From contig JAFWZH010000324.1 in assembly GCA_017522515.1 (NCBI GenBank), positions 4,460 to 68,459 on the forward strand: 64,000 bases of DNA, written 5' to 3'. The stretch comes from Clostridia bacterium (GTDB taxonomy: Bacteria > Bacillota_A > Clostridia > UBA1212 > UBA1255). The notes under the pieces were generated by a model. The model saw only the letters and a list, made by a program, of their open reading frames with translations, made no database searches and was not told the DNA's origin. How positions within the stretch are numbered: the first letter of the stretch is position 1; each line of letters starts with the position of its first letter. The translations under genes were made by a program, and so were the position numbers. Shown here piece by piece: positions 25,276 to 34,600 of the stretch.

Positions 25276-25418
25276 GTCTATGAATCGGCTGTTAAGGCAT
25301 CGTCGCACAGCGCGTACCGGGGGGAGTCGAGGATATCGCGGTGTCTTTTATATTGCATTTTGTATGCAGTAGGGGCGAAGCGATAATTTTTTATTTTGAT
25401 AAAGGGTCGGAGTAATTG
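25276..25418 (+). promoter_or_regulatory. Long leader of the capsule operon with a GC-rich core
   Basis: About 143 bases lie between the predicted transcript start and the first capsule gene. The part 25285-25345 is markedly richer in G and C than its surroundings and includes GCATCGTCGCACAGCGCG and a run of six G. No classical riboswitch or U-tailed terminator is recognisable. It could be a structured leader or a degenerate intergenic repeat. Confidence 0.35.
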
Positions 25419-26207
25419 ATGGAGAAAGAAAAAAACAATAAAAAGGACTACTATGTTATAGACATATGGCACATAATCAGGGCTGTTTGGCATAGAGCGT
25501 GGGTGGTTATTTTATCTGCTGCCATTGCTGCTGTAATAGGCTTTAGTTTGGCTGCATTTGTTATAACACCTATGTATTCATCCTCTGTGATGATGTACGT
25601 TAACAATAGTTCTTTTTCACTTGGCAATACGAGCTTTAGTATTAGTTCTTCGGAGATAAGCGCAGCTCAAAGCCTTTTAAAGACATACATTGTTATTTTA
25701 AATAACAGGACAACTTTGGAGGCTGTTATAGACAAAGCTGAGGTTGATTATACATATAAGGATTTGTCGGGGATGATATCGGCGTCTTCTGTAAATGATA
25801 CTGAGGTTTTAAAAGTAACGGTAACGTCTGAGGATCCATACGAGGCAGCGAATATTGCCAATTGTATTGCAGAGGTTTTACCTACAAGAATATCTGAGGT
25901 TATTGAGGGTAGCTCAATGAAGATTGTTGACTCAGGTGTTGTTAATTTGCAAAAGGTTTCTCCCAGCATTACGAAATATACTGCTGTGGGATTCACTTTA
26001 GGTGCTTTGGCTGCTGTAATGATTTTAGTTATTATTGCTTTGATGGACGGTACAATTCATGATGAAGAATACATTATAGATACGTATAATTATCCCATAC
26101 TTGCAAAAGTTCCTGATTTGACAGGAGATAAACATACTAAGGGATATTATGCATATTATAAAAAGCATGGTTACGGTGAGTACAGCTCTAAGAAGGAGGG
26201 TGAATAA
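25419..26207 (+). CDS. Wzz/YveK-type chain-length determinant and tyrosine-kinase modulator
   Basis: A 262-residue membrane protein. Two membrane segments (residues about 25-50, AWVVILSAAIAAVIGFSLAA; about 185-205, YTAVGFTLGALAAVMILVI) frame an external domain with YSSSVMMYVNN and VLKVTVTSEDPYEAANIAN, the Wzz_PCP pattern. The cytoplasmic tail contacts and activates the tyrosine kinase encoded just downstream. In Gram-positives the Wzz-like and kinase parts are separate proteins, as here. The start is ATG 25419 with a GGAG site; a TTG precedes it. It is the first gene of the capsule operon. Confidence 0.92.
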   Translation: MEKEKNNKKDYYVIDIWHIIRAVWHRAWVVILSAAIAAVIGFSLAAFVITPMYSSSVMMYVNNSSFSLGNTSFSISSSEISAAQSLLKTYIVILNNRTTLEAVIDKAEVDYTYKDLSGMISASSVNDTEVLKVTVTSEDPYEAANIANCIAEVLPTRISEVIEGSSMKIVDSGVVNLQKVSPSITKYTAVGFTLGALAAVMILVIIALMDGTIHDEEYIIDTYNYPILAKVPDLTGDKHTKGYYAYYKKHGYGEYSSKKEGE

Positions 26208-26209
26208 AC

Positions 26210-26944
26210 ATGGCAAGAAACAAAAATAAATCTGCGTTTATGCCTAATGATCCCAAGACGCTTCACAAGAATCTTGAATTCACAGCGACTGAGCAATATA
26301 AGATATTAAGAGCTAATCTTTCTTTTACAATACCGGAGAATGTTAAATGCCCTGTTATAGGTGTTACAAGCTCTATCAGAGGAGAAGGTAAAAGTACGAC
26401 TGCCGTTAATTTGTCGTATGTGCTGGCTGAGAACGGTAAAAAAGTTTTACTTATTGACGGTGACTTGAGAATTCCGAGTATCGCTAAGAAAATGGGAATT
26501 GAGAGCACACCGGGACTTACAAATCTACTTATGCGATTTGAGTCGAGACAGTTGGTTTCTTTCCAATCTAACATATTGGATAATTGGTATATTATACCGG
26601 CAGGTAACATACCGCCCAATCCTTCGGAACTTTTGGGTTCGGCAAAGATGGAGAAGCTTTTAGAGAATTTGTCTGAGGAGTTTGATTATATTATAATTGA
26701 CTTACCGCCTGTAAATATCGTTTCTGATGCGCTTGCCATATCTCGATATATTACGGGAATGATTCTTGTGGTAAGAGAAGAATACACAGAAAAGAAAGAA
26801 TTCGAGGCTTGCTCAAGGCAATTAGAGCTTTCTAATGTTAAGGTTTTGGGATGCGTAATGAACGGTGCCAAGACAGGTAGTGGTTCTTATGGTAAATACA
26901 GGAGATATTACAAGAAATACAAATATTATAAAAGTGAGAATTGA
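26210..26944 (+). CDS. CpsD/YwqD-type bacterial tyrosine kinase
   Basis: A 244-residue BY-kinase controlling capsule polymerisation. Walker A is SSIRGEGKSTTAVNL, the A' motif LLIDGDLRIPS and Walker B YIIIDLPPVN. The C-terminus holds a seven-Tyr cluster (GSYGKYRRYYKKYKYYKSEN), the autophosphorylation tail of this family. It starts two bases after the Wzz-like gene. The usual partner phosphatase (CpsB/YwqE, PHP type) is not in the capsule locus. Confidence 0.94.
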   Translation: MARNKNKSAFMPNDPKTLHKNLEFTATEQYKILRANLSFTIPENVKCPVIGVTSSIRGEGKSTTAVNLSYVLAENGKKVLLIDGDLRIPSIAKKMGIESTPGLTNLLMRFESRQLVSFQSNILDNWYIIPAGNIPPNPSELLGSAKMEKLLENLSEEFDYIIIDLPPVNIVSDALAISRYITGMILVVREEYTEKKEFEACSRQLELSNVKVLGCVMNGAKTGSGSYGKYRRYYKKYKYYKSEN

Positions 26945-26971
26945 TTTATATAAATGAAAGGAAGTTTTAAA

Positions 26972-27637
26972 ATGAAAAAGGCTATTACAGTTATGGTGAC
27001 ATTGGTTTTTGTTTTTGCATTATGCATTACTTCAAGTGCTGCTCCGGGGAATTTTCTTGAGAGTCCTTCAAGAAATCCTGCTCCTGAGCTTATTGATGTA
27101 ATACTTCCTGAGGATTGTACAGCAGAGATTATTATTACTTCATATGCAGACAGGAAGTCAATGAGTGATGATAAGATAGCTGCTATAGAGGGAGCGTATA
27201 AAGCAATCAAAGAAGCAAGTAATATTACAGCACTTAATCAGCAATTAAAAGACTATATCAAAGATAAAGGTATAGAGTCAAAAAATCTTGCAGTAAGTGA
27301 TTTATTTGATATTAGCTATTATGGATGTGAAGTACATGAGTATCACAAGCACTTTACATTTACAATTGGTGCAGATACTTTAAAGAACTTTGTGGGACTT
27401 CTTCATTTTCATAATGGAGAGTGGGATTTCATTGATAATGCTAAGTTAAACGATGATGGCTCACTTACGTTTACGGTAGAGGATTTTTCACCTTTTGCAA
27501 TTGTTGTTGATACAAGTGCGTCAGATACTCCTACAGGAGATGTTACACCTTGGATTTTTATTGCATTGATTGTTGCTTCTGCTACAGGCCTTACAGTTGT
27601 TGCGTATAACTACAAGAAAGAAAAAGCAAAGGGATAA
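26972..27637 (+). CDS. Secreted, membrane-anchored protein of unknown function
   Basis: A 221-residue protein. The start is ATG 26972 behind AAAGGAAG; ATG 26954 is upstream of that site. The signal peptide (MKKAITVMVTLVFVFALCIT) is cleaved near SSAAPG. The external part is acidic and ends in strands LTFTVEDFSPFAIVVD, found at the C-termini of clostridial surface proteins. The tail has a membrane helix (WIFIALIVASATGLTVVAY) and a basic end (NYKKEKAKG), like an LPxTG anchor without the LPxTG motif. It lies between the kinase and LCP genes. I do not recognise a named family. It may be a capsule or cell-wall accessory protein. Confidence 0.75.
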   Translation: MKKAITVMVTLVFVFALCITSSAAPGNFLESPSRNPAPELIDVILPEDCTAEIIITSYADRKSMSDDKIAAIEGAYKAIKEASNITALNQQLKDYIKDKGIESKNLAVSDLFDISYYGCEVHEYHKHFTFTIGADTLKNFVGLLHFHNGEWDFIDNAKLNDDGSLTFTVEDFSPFAIVVDTSASDTPTGDVTPWIFIALIVASATGLTVVAYNYKKEKAKG

Positions 27638-27639
27638 TA

Positions 27640-28632
27640 ATGAGTTTAAAAAGACACAGCAAAAAGAAAATATTAAAAGTTCTGGCAACTGCTTTGATTG
27701 TTGTCTTGGTTATGTCTGTAGTTTTGCTGTGTTTATATATGTGGGAAAAAAAACAAGGGGAATATCCTGACCGCGGTACAGGCTTAGATAATACTTTGGA
27801 GTACAACGGTGAGGAATACACTCTCAGAAAAGGAATAGAAACATTTCTTGTGCTCGGATTGGACAAGTTTGAGGATGCTGTTGACAATTCTGCATATACG
27901 AATGATCAGCAAGCTGATTTTGTTATGTTATTTGTAATAGATAATAATAACAAAAGCTGCACATTACTTCACATTAACAGAGATACGATGCTGGATATGA
28001 ATATATTAGGTGTTGCAGGTGAAAAGGTGGGCAGTGTAAAGCAACAATTGGCGCTTGCTCATACGTATGGTAGCGGAGACCAGGTAAGTTGCAGAAATAC
28101 TGCAGACGCTGTTTCTAAGCTTTTGCTTAATGCTAAGATAAACAATTATGCCTCCGTTACCATGGACGCTGTGCCTTTGTACAATGATCTTGTAGGCGGA
28201 GTAGAGGTAACTGTACTTGACGATTTTACGGGAATTGATGATACACTTGTAAAAGGTGAGACGATTACTTTAAATGGTGAACAAGCTTTAAAATATGTTC
28301 AATCACGTAAGGGCGTTGCTGACAGCTCAAACGAGAGCAGAATGGCAAGGCAAAAGCAATATCTTGAGTCATTAAACAATAAAACACGAGAGTGTATTAA
28401 TTCTAATGATAAATTTGTTTTTGATGCGTGTGTTAAGATGTCTGACTATTTAGTGTCTAATTGCACAGTAAATCAATTACAAAATTTATTTAATAAAATC
28501 TCACAATACGAATTTTGCGGTATAAGATATCTTGAGGGTGAATCGGTTGCCGGCGATAGATTTATGGAGTTTTATCCAAGTGAAGAGTCGGTAAAGAGCC
28601 AAGTGGTAAGTTTGTTTTATACTGTGAAATAA
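27640..28632 (+). CDS. LytR-CpsA-Psr (LCP) family cell-wall ligase
   Basis: A 330-residue membrane-anchored phosphotransferase. An N-terminal membrane helix (VLATALIVVLVMSVVLLCLY) is followed by the LCP domain: FLVLGLDKFED, DFVMLFVID, LLHINRDTMLDMNILG and YVQSRKGVADSSNESRMAR with the conserved Arg residues that bind polyprenyl-pyrophosphate. LCP enzymes attach capsular polysaccharide or teichoic acid to peptidoglycan. It starts two bases after the preceding stop, inside the capsule operon, so attachment of this capsule is the likely role. Confidence 0.94.
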   Translation: MSLKRHSKKKILKVLATALIVVLVMSVVLLCLYMWEKKQGEYPDRGTGLDNTLEYNGEEYTLRKGIETFLVLGLDKFEDAVDNSAYTNDQQADFVMLFVIDNNNKSCTLLHINRDTMLDMNILGVAGEKVGSVKQQLALAHTYGSGDQVSCRNTADAVSKLLLNAKINNYASVTMDAVPLYNDLVGGVEVTVLDDFTGIDDTLVKGETITLNGEQALKYVQSRKGVADSSNESRMARQKQYLESLNNKTRECINSNDKFVFDACVKMSDYLVSNCTVNQLQNLFNKISQYEFCGIRYLEGESVAGDRFMEFYPSEESVKSQVVSLFYTVK

Positions 28633-28665
28633 TATAAGGCAAGTTTATATTATTTTAAAGAAGAG

Positions 28666-28700
28666 CGGGTATATCGTGACGTTACGGAGCGATATATCCG
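28666..28700. repeat. Imperfect hairpin between the LCP and acetyltransferase genes
   Basis: CGGGTATATCG (28666-28676) pairs with CGATATATCCG (28690-28700) with one G-T pair and a 13-base loop. There is no T run, so it is not a standard terminator. It resembles small intergenic palindromes of Firmicutes. Confidence 0.5.
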
Positions 28701-28758
28701 TGTGTTATATATGGTAAAATATTAGAAATTATGAAAGCAAGATTGGGGTATATTATTC

Positions 28759-29361
28759 ATGAATAGATTAGTTATAGTTGGCGCAGGGGGTCACGGTAAA
28801 GTGATTGCCGACAATGCTTTGAGGAATGGATATAAAGATATATTTTTTGTTGATGATTATTTAAAAGGCGAATGCATGGGCTTTGAAATTATAGGAACTC
28901 ATGCAGATATAGAAGCTTTAGATAATGGGACTACTGATTTTGTAATAGGCATTGGTAATAATGATTCCAGAAAACTTATAGCAGAAAAATATAATGTAAA
29001 CTGGGTAAGTATAATACATCCGTCAGCTCAGATTGCAACAAATGTTGCAATAGGTCTGGGAACAGTTGTAATGGCAGGTGCAGTTGTTAATGCATGTGCA
29101 AAGATAGGAGAGCACTGCATTATTAATACGTGTGCAATTATTGAGCATGATGATATTATCGAGAATTATGTACATATTTCGCCACGTGCTGCCGTTGGTG
29201 GAACTGTCAATATAGGCGAAAGTACACATATCGGCATAGGAGCAGTTGTGAAGAATAATATTGATATTTGCTCAGACTGTATTATTGGGGCAGGGGCAGT
29301 AGTTGTTAAAAATATTAAGGAGTCGGGAATATACGTCGGTGTACCGATAAGAAAAAAATGA
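28759..29361 (+). CDS. NeuD/PglD-family sugar O- or N-acetyltransferase
   Basis: A 200-residue protein with an N-terminal Rossmann-like lobe (VIVGAGGHGKVIADNAL) and a left-handed beta-helix of hexapeptide repeats (IGLGTVVMAGAVVNACAKIG, AAVGGTVNIGESTHIGIGAV). The catalytic His lies in CAIIEHDDII. Relatives acetylate sialic acid (NeuD) or UDP-4-amino sugars (PglD). The aminotransferase and sugar-phosphate transferase that usually accompany PglD are missing here, so the acceptor sugar is unclear. It probably decorates a capsule precursor. Confidence 0.88.
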   Translation: MNRLVIVGAGGHGKVIADNALRNGYKDIFFVDDYLKGECMGFEIIGTHADIEALDNGTTDFVIGIGNNDSRKLIAEKYNVNWVSIIHPSAQIATNVAIGLGTVVMAGAVVNACAKIGEHCIINTCAIIEHDDIIENYVHISPRAAVGGTVNIGESTHIGIGAVVKNNIDICSDCIIGAGAVVVKNIKESGIYVGVPIRKK

Positions 29362-29370
29362 AGCGTGTTC

Positions 29371-30552
29371 ATGGATATAGTTATATTAGCGCATTTCATA
29401 ACTGAATTTGTTAAAGACGGAACAAGCCGTTTTGTATATCTCGCAGAACAATTGAGTCAAACACATAATGTTGAGATCATTACATCCAAGTTTGATCATA
29501 TAGCAAAGAAGCAGAGAACAACACAAGAATATGATTTGAAAACAAAAATAACCCTTTTGGATGAACCTACATATAAGAAAAATGTTTGTCTTCAAAGGTT
29601 TGTTAGTCATAGATCTTTTGGAAAACAGGTGAAGAAATACTTAGCTTCAAGACAGAAGCCTGACGTCATTTATTGCGCGGTTCCATCTTTAGACTGTGCC
29701 TATTATGCTGCGCAATATGCGCAAAAACATAATATCAAGTTCATTATTGATGTGCAGGATTTATGGCCTGAAGCATTTAAAATGGTTTTTAAGGTTCCGG
29801 TTGTTAACGATGTGCTATTTTATCCGATGATGAAAAAAGCGGATTATATATACTCTTGCGCGGATAAAATAGTTGGTGTTTCCAAAACATATTGCGAACG
29901 AGCCAAGAAGGTTAATAAAAAAGGTGCTGAGTGCATTCCGGTATTTCTTGGCACTAAACTTGCCCTTTTCGACAAGTATGTGCAAGAAAATAAGATAGAA
30001 CGCAATGATGACAAATTTATCTTGGGATATTGTGGCACGTTAGGACACAGTTATGATATCAAATGCGTGTTGGATGCAATGATTCATCTTCGCAACAATG
30101 GACATGACAATATTTCTTTATGGGTTATGGGTGATGGTCCATTGAAAAATGATTTCGAAAAATACGCTTTGGATAATCAACTGGACGTAGTGTTTTATGG
30201 GCGAGTTTCATATCCCAAAATGTGTGGTTTACTTGCGTCCTGTGATGTTTGTGTTAATCCAATAACTAAAGGTGCGGCGCAGTCTATAATCAACAAACAC
30301 GGAGATTATGCTGCATCAGGATTACCCGTTATTAGTACACAAGAGACATCAGAATACCGTGAATTAATTAGTAGTAGCGGATGTGGCATCAATTGTGAAT
30401 GTTCTAATTCGGTTCAAGTCGCGGAAGCGGTCATGCGCTTGCTGATGCAAGATTCCGAATATGTGATGATGAAAAGCAAATCTCGTCAATTAGCCGAAAA
30501 CTATTTCAATAGAGCCTTTTCCTATCAAAGAATATATCAATTGTTTGAATAA
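29371..30552 (+). CDS. Group 1/GT4 glycosyltransferase (WbuB-like)
   Basis: A 393-residue GT-B glycosyltransferase. The N-terminal half has FITEFVKDGTSRFVYLAEQL and the family motif DVQDLWPEAFKMV. The C-terminal half has LGYCGTLGHSYDIK, VMGDGPLKNDFEKYA and the donor-binding NKHGDYAASGLPVIST. The WbuB/WcaI-like subgroup often transfers L-FucNAc or related amino sugars, which fits the FucNAc genes in this locus, though the donor cannot be proved. The start is ATG 29371 (GTG 29365 is an alternative) and the ribosome site is weak. Confidence 0.87.
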   Translation: MDIVILAHFITEFVKDGTSRFVYLAEQLSQTHNVEIITSKFDHIAKKQRTTQEYDLKTKITLLDEPTYKKNVCLQRFVSHRSFGKQVKKYLASRQKPDVIYCAVPSLDCAYYAAQYAQKHNIKFIIDVQDLWPEAFKMVFKVPVVNDVLFYPMMKKADYIYSCADKIVGVSKTYCERAKKVNKKGAECIPVFLGTKLALFDKYVQENKIERNDDKFILGYCGTLGHSYDIKCVLDAMIHLRNNGHDNISLWVMGDGPLKNDFEKYALDNQLDVVFYGRVSYPKMCGLLASCDVCVNPITKGAAQSIINKHGDYAASGLPVISTQETSEYRELISSSGCGINCECSNSVQVAEAVMRLLMQDSEYVMMKSKSRQLAENYFNRAFSYQRIYQLFE

Positions 30553-30568
30553 AAAGGAGGCGAGAACT

Positions 30569-31420
30569 ATGTCATCATTAAAAGAGCATCAGGATGTTCT
30601 ATTAGAGTTGCTAATAGAGTTTGATCGAGTTTGCTGTGAGAATGATATTAAATATACGTTGTTTGCAGGTTCTGCTTTAGGGGCAGTAAGGCACCAAGGG
30701 TTCATTCCGTGGGATGATGATTTAGATATTGCTTTACTACGGGAAGAGTATGACAAACTAATGAATCTGCCTGATAGCAAATGGAATTCTAAATTTTATA
30801 TGCAAAAAGAGTATTCGCCACATTGGTTAATGCATTTTTCCAAATTGCGAAAAAACAACACGACCTGTTTGGAGAAGTATCATCCTAAAGACGCTCAAAC
30901 GCATCAAGGAATATATATCGATATTTTTCCGATAGATAACGCTTCTGATAATCCGTTTATCAGGAGATTGCAGTTTTTTTCATCCAAGATCGTGCAAGCA
31001 AAGTCTTTTTGGAGAAGAGGATATGAAACAACATCAATTATAAAAAAAGTTGTTATGTTATTTTCTTGTGTATTGCCGACAAGTTTGTTTCATAAAGTAG
31101 TGACTTTACGAAATAAAAATGATTCAAAAATGGTTCATTCATTCTTTGCTGGATCGACAAATTATCGAAAAGGTGTTTTTGAAAGAAAATGGATCTCTGA
31201 AACAAAAAATGTACCGTTCAATAATATAATGGTTCCTGTTTCTACGTATTATCATGATTTGCTGACGATGCAATATGGAGACTACATGGTATTGCCTCCA
31301 GAAGATGATCGTAAATGCAAAGTTCATGCAATTCTTGTGGATACAGAACACAATTATACGGAGTATGAACATTACAGAGATAATATGACATTTGATGTTT
31401 TGACCAAAAGCATAAGATGA
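30569..31420 (+). CDS. LicD-family phosphotransferase
   Basis: A 283-residue LicD/fukutin-type nucleotidyltransferase-fold enzyme. The signature is near the N-terminus: FAGSALGAVRHQGFIPWDDD followed by LDIALLREEYDKL. Relatives transfer phosphocholine or other phospho-groups from CDP donors onto glycans. The start is ATG 30569, nine bases after AAGGAGG; the frame also opens at TTG 30545 within the previous gene. No choline uptake or licABC genes are present, so the donor may not be CDP-choline. Confidence 0.9.
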   Translation: MSSLKEHQDVLLELLIEFDRVCCENDIKYTLFAGSALGAVRHQGFIPWDDDLDIALLREEYDKLMNLPDSKWNSKFYMQKEYSPHWLMHFSKLRKNNTTCLEKYHPKDAQTHQGIYIDIFPIDNASDNPFIRRLQFFSSKIVQAKSFWRRGYETTSIIKKVVMLFSCVLPTSLFHKVVTLRNKNDSKMVHSFFAGSTNYRKGVFERKWISETKNVPFNNIMVPVSTYYHDLLTMQYGDYMVLPPEDDRKCKVHAILVDTEHNYTEYEHYRDNMTFDVLTKSIR

Positions 31421-31554
31421 GATGTGCCTTCGAGTTATTGTTGTAGAAACGATAAAAGAAGAGGCGCATAACAAACTTGTATCCAATCATTCTAATGGAT
31501 AAATATATGGCGCAATGAAAGGAGCGAAGATATATAAACTTATGCCAAACAGAT

Positions 31555-31587
31555 CTAAAAAGAGAAATCTTCGACCTCTCTTTTTAG
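31555..31587 (+). terminator. Terminator or attenuator before the giant exported-protein gene
   Basis: CTAAAAAGAGA (31555-31565) and TCTCTTTTTAG (31577-31587) form a perfect 11-pair stem with an 11-base loop. The T run is part of the stem. It separates the licD gene from the giant gene. Confidence 0.65.
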
Positions 31588-31630
31588 TGATAACTTGTGT
31601 CGAAGAAAAATATTTAAAAGGAGTTTAAAT

Positions 31631-34600
31631 ATGAGTAAATTTTTCAAACAATTTTTGGCACTAATGCTTTGCGCATTGATGTTCGTTAACATTATGCCAA
31701 TGTCTGTGTTTGCGGCATATGATTATGCTCATAACGAGGCAGAATCTAGTGATGATTACTATGACATCATCAGCAAAAAAGACTGGGATATTGCTCCCGG
31801 TATTAAAGAATCTGAGATCGTTTTGAACAACGATGCCGGAGACAGACGTCAGGTAATCCACCTGATGGAGGCTGATATCTCTAACGAGTATACCAGAGTT
31901 ATCAGTTCTTACACAAACATGGATACAAGCAACTACGCTATATCCACAATTCCCGAGCATGCTGCATTCATCGAAAATGAATGGGGCGAAAATGTTGTAG
32001 GCGCAATGAACACATGTCTCAGCTGGTACAATAGTGCCGCTTATGCTGAGGATCCCAGCCGTGTTAATGAGCCTCTCGGATTTATGATGGTTGATGGTGA
32101 AGTTTACTTCGACCATTCTGTTGGTTTCCCCACCTGCATCGTTATCCATAAGGATACTAATGATGCAGGTGAGGCAAGACCTGCGGATATTCCTAAGGTT
32201 GAGATGAGAACTGTTACAGACAGCAAAGGACTCAATGGTTGGGAGGATCAGGTTATTCCTTGCTCTTCCGGTTACATAGTTAAGGACGGTGTGAACCAGA
32301 ACAAGCCTTCACATGGTTCTGATACAGCTGCTCGTTCTGTAGTAGGTGTTAAGGCAGATGGATCTATCGTTATCATGATGAATGACGGTCGTCAGGCTCC
32401 TTACTCTCTCGGTATGAACATGTATGAGTGTGCTGAGGTTATGATCGCTGCAGGTTGCGTATATGCCGCAAACTGTGACGGTGGTGGATCTTCCACATTC
32501 ATGTCTCAGCGTCCCGGTGAGGACCTTGAAGTAAACTGCTCTCCCTGTGATGGTGCGCTTCGTCAGAATACTCACGGTATTATGTTTATTTCTACAGCTC
32601 CTTCTACCGGAGAGTTCTACAACGCATATCTCCAGACAGAGAATGACTACTACGTTCCTTACTCTGAGGTTAAGGTTGAGGCTATCGGTCGTGATTTCTC
32701 AGGTGCTGAGGCTGCACTTCCTGCTGAAGCAGTTTGGTCTCTTGCAGACGACAGCTTTGGTACTATGAGCAATGGTGTGTTCACATCCAACGGCAAGACC
32801 GGTGAAGTTGTTATCAATCTTAGCTACAACGGAGAAGTTGTTGGTACTAAGACTATTAACATAGTTAATCCTGAATCTGTGTCCTTTGCACAGACAAGCA
32901 CCGTAATTCCTTACGGTAAGAGCACAAGCCTTGATATCACAGCTGCTTATGGTGCATTCGAAGTTTCTTATACTGAAGATGCGTTTGAGTGGACAGTTTC
33001 CGATAATGAGGCAGGCGTAAGAGAAGGCCTTGTTTATACAGCTACAGAGGATACTGCAAAGAATGGCGTAACAATTACTGCAAAGTATAAATATGCTGAC
33101 CTTGACGCTGCAGTTCTTGAAATCGGCTTCGGCAAGGGTTCCGAGGTTGTATGGGATTTTGAGGACGGGGACGTTTCTAATTGGCTTGGTATTGCTGATG
33201 CTAGAAAGTGGCTCGCTGATAATAACATCATGGAATGTGAAAATCTCTTCAAGGGTGGTAACTTCAGTGATGACAACAGTTCCACAACATTCCTTTCCTC
33301 TGAGGAAATCGGCGGCAAGGTACATAGTGGTGAGTATGCTCTCGGTGTAGAGCTTGACTTTACACATTCTTCCTTCTCCAGTTGGAGCTATAACATGTTC
33401 TTTAATGTAGAGGGACAGACAGTTCTTCGTGATGTTGCAAACGGTAAGAATGCAACCCGTCTCGGCATGTGGGTATATATTCCTGAAGAGCTTTGGGAAG
33501 GAAACGACCTTTCCGGTATTGCAGCACAGACACAGCTTTACGGCGGTTCTTCAGCTGATGACGCAAATAGTTTCCAGGCACATCTTACACTTTCCACATC
33601 TACAAAGAGACTAAATGCTCTTAAGGATGAAGATATTCCCGAGGATCGTTGGGTGTACTGTTACGTAGATCTTACCGGTCACGATTACGTATCTCTCCAG
33701 AATCCTGAAAAGCAGATATGGCGTGAGCCCTGCTTCATGCGCTTCTATACACAGCACTATACCCCCAAGAACCTTATCTTCTATTTTGACGATATTACTC
33801 TTGACTATAGTAATGCTGTTGATGATAGAGAGGCTCCTTCTATCACAAACCTTACAATCAATACATCCGGCACAGGCGTTCGTTCTTTCAATGCTACTAT
33901 TGCAGACCATGTAGCAGCAAACACATCCGGACTTGATTATTCTTCTGCAAAGATTCTTGTTGACGGCGTAGAGCTTCCTGATGTTGTTGCATCCGGTTCT
34001 GCTATGAGCAGCAAGGACGTAGCTCTTTGCGGTGGTACACATACTGTAACCTTTATTATTAAGGACAATATGGGTAACACCATGAAGCAGAGCAAAACTT
34101 TCACTGTTGAGGGTGACGTTCCCGTAACTATCGGTGGACACAACGCAACAAACAGTGCTCCTGAGTATGATTCTGTATATTACGTTGATATCAACGTTGC
34201 AGACGCAGCAGTTGTTGAGCAGATCACAACAACTCTCAAGCTCAGCACAGCTCACACTTGGGAAGCAGATTATATGGAACTTGCTGAGGGTATCGAGGCT
34301 GAGTACACATATAACTACTATGACAATACAGTAACAGTAACTCTCACAAAGACAGCTGAGTGCACACTTGAAGGCGCTCAGACACTTGCAAGCATTCCTG
34401 CACGTATTTGGTCCTGGAATGAGGAGGAGAGCGGTGTAACAGAAGAGGGTATCTTTGCAGAGGGTCTCGGACCTATCGTTTCTGTTGACGTTAAGACAAT
34501 CCTCGGAAGCGTAAGCTTTGTAGATGGCTATTGCGATGGCTATATTGGAACATTCAATTCCTCCATGCTTGTTTCTACAAACATTAATGATGTAGTTGTT

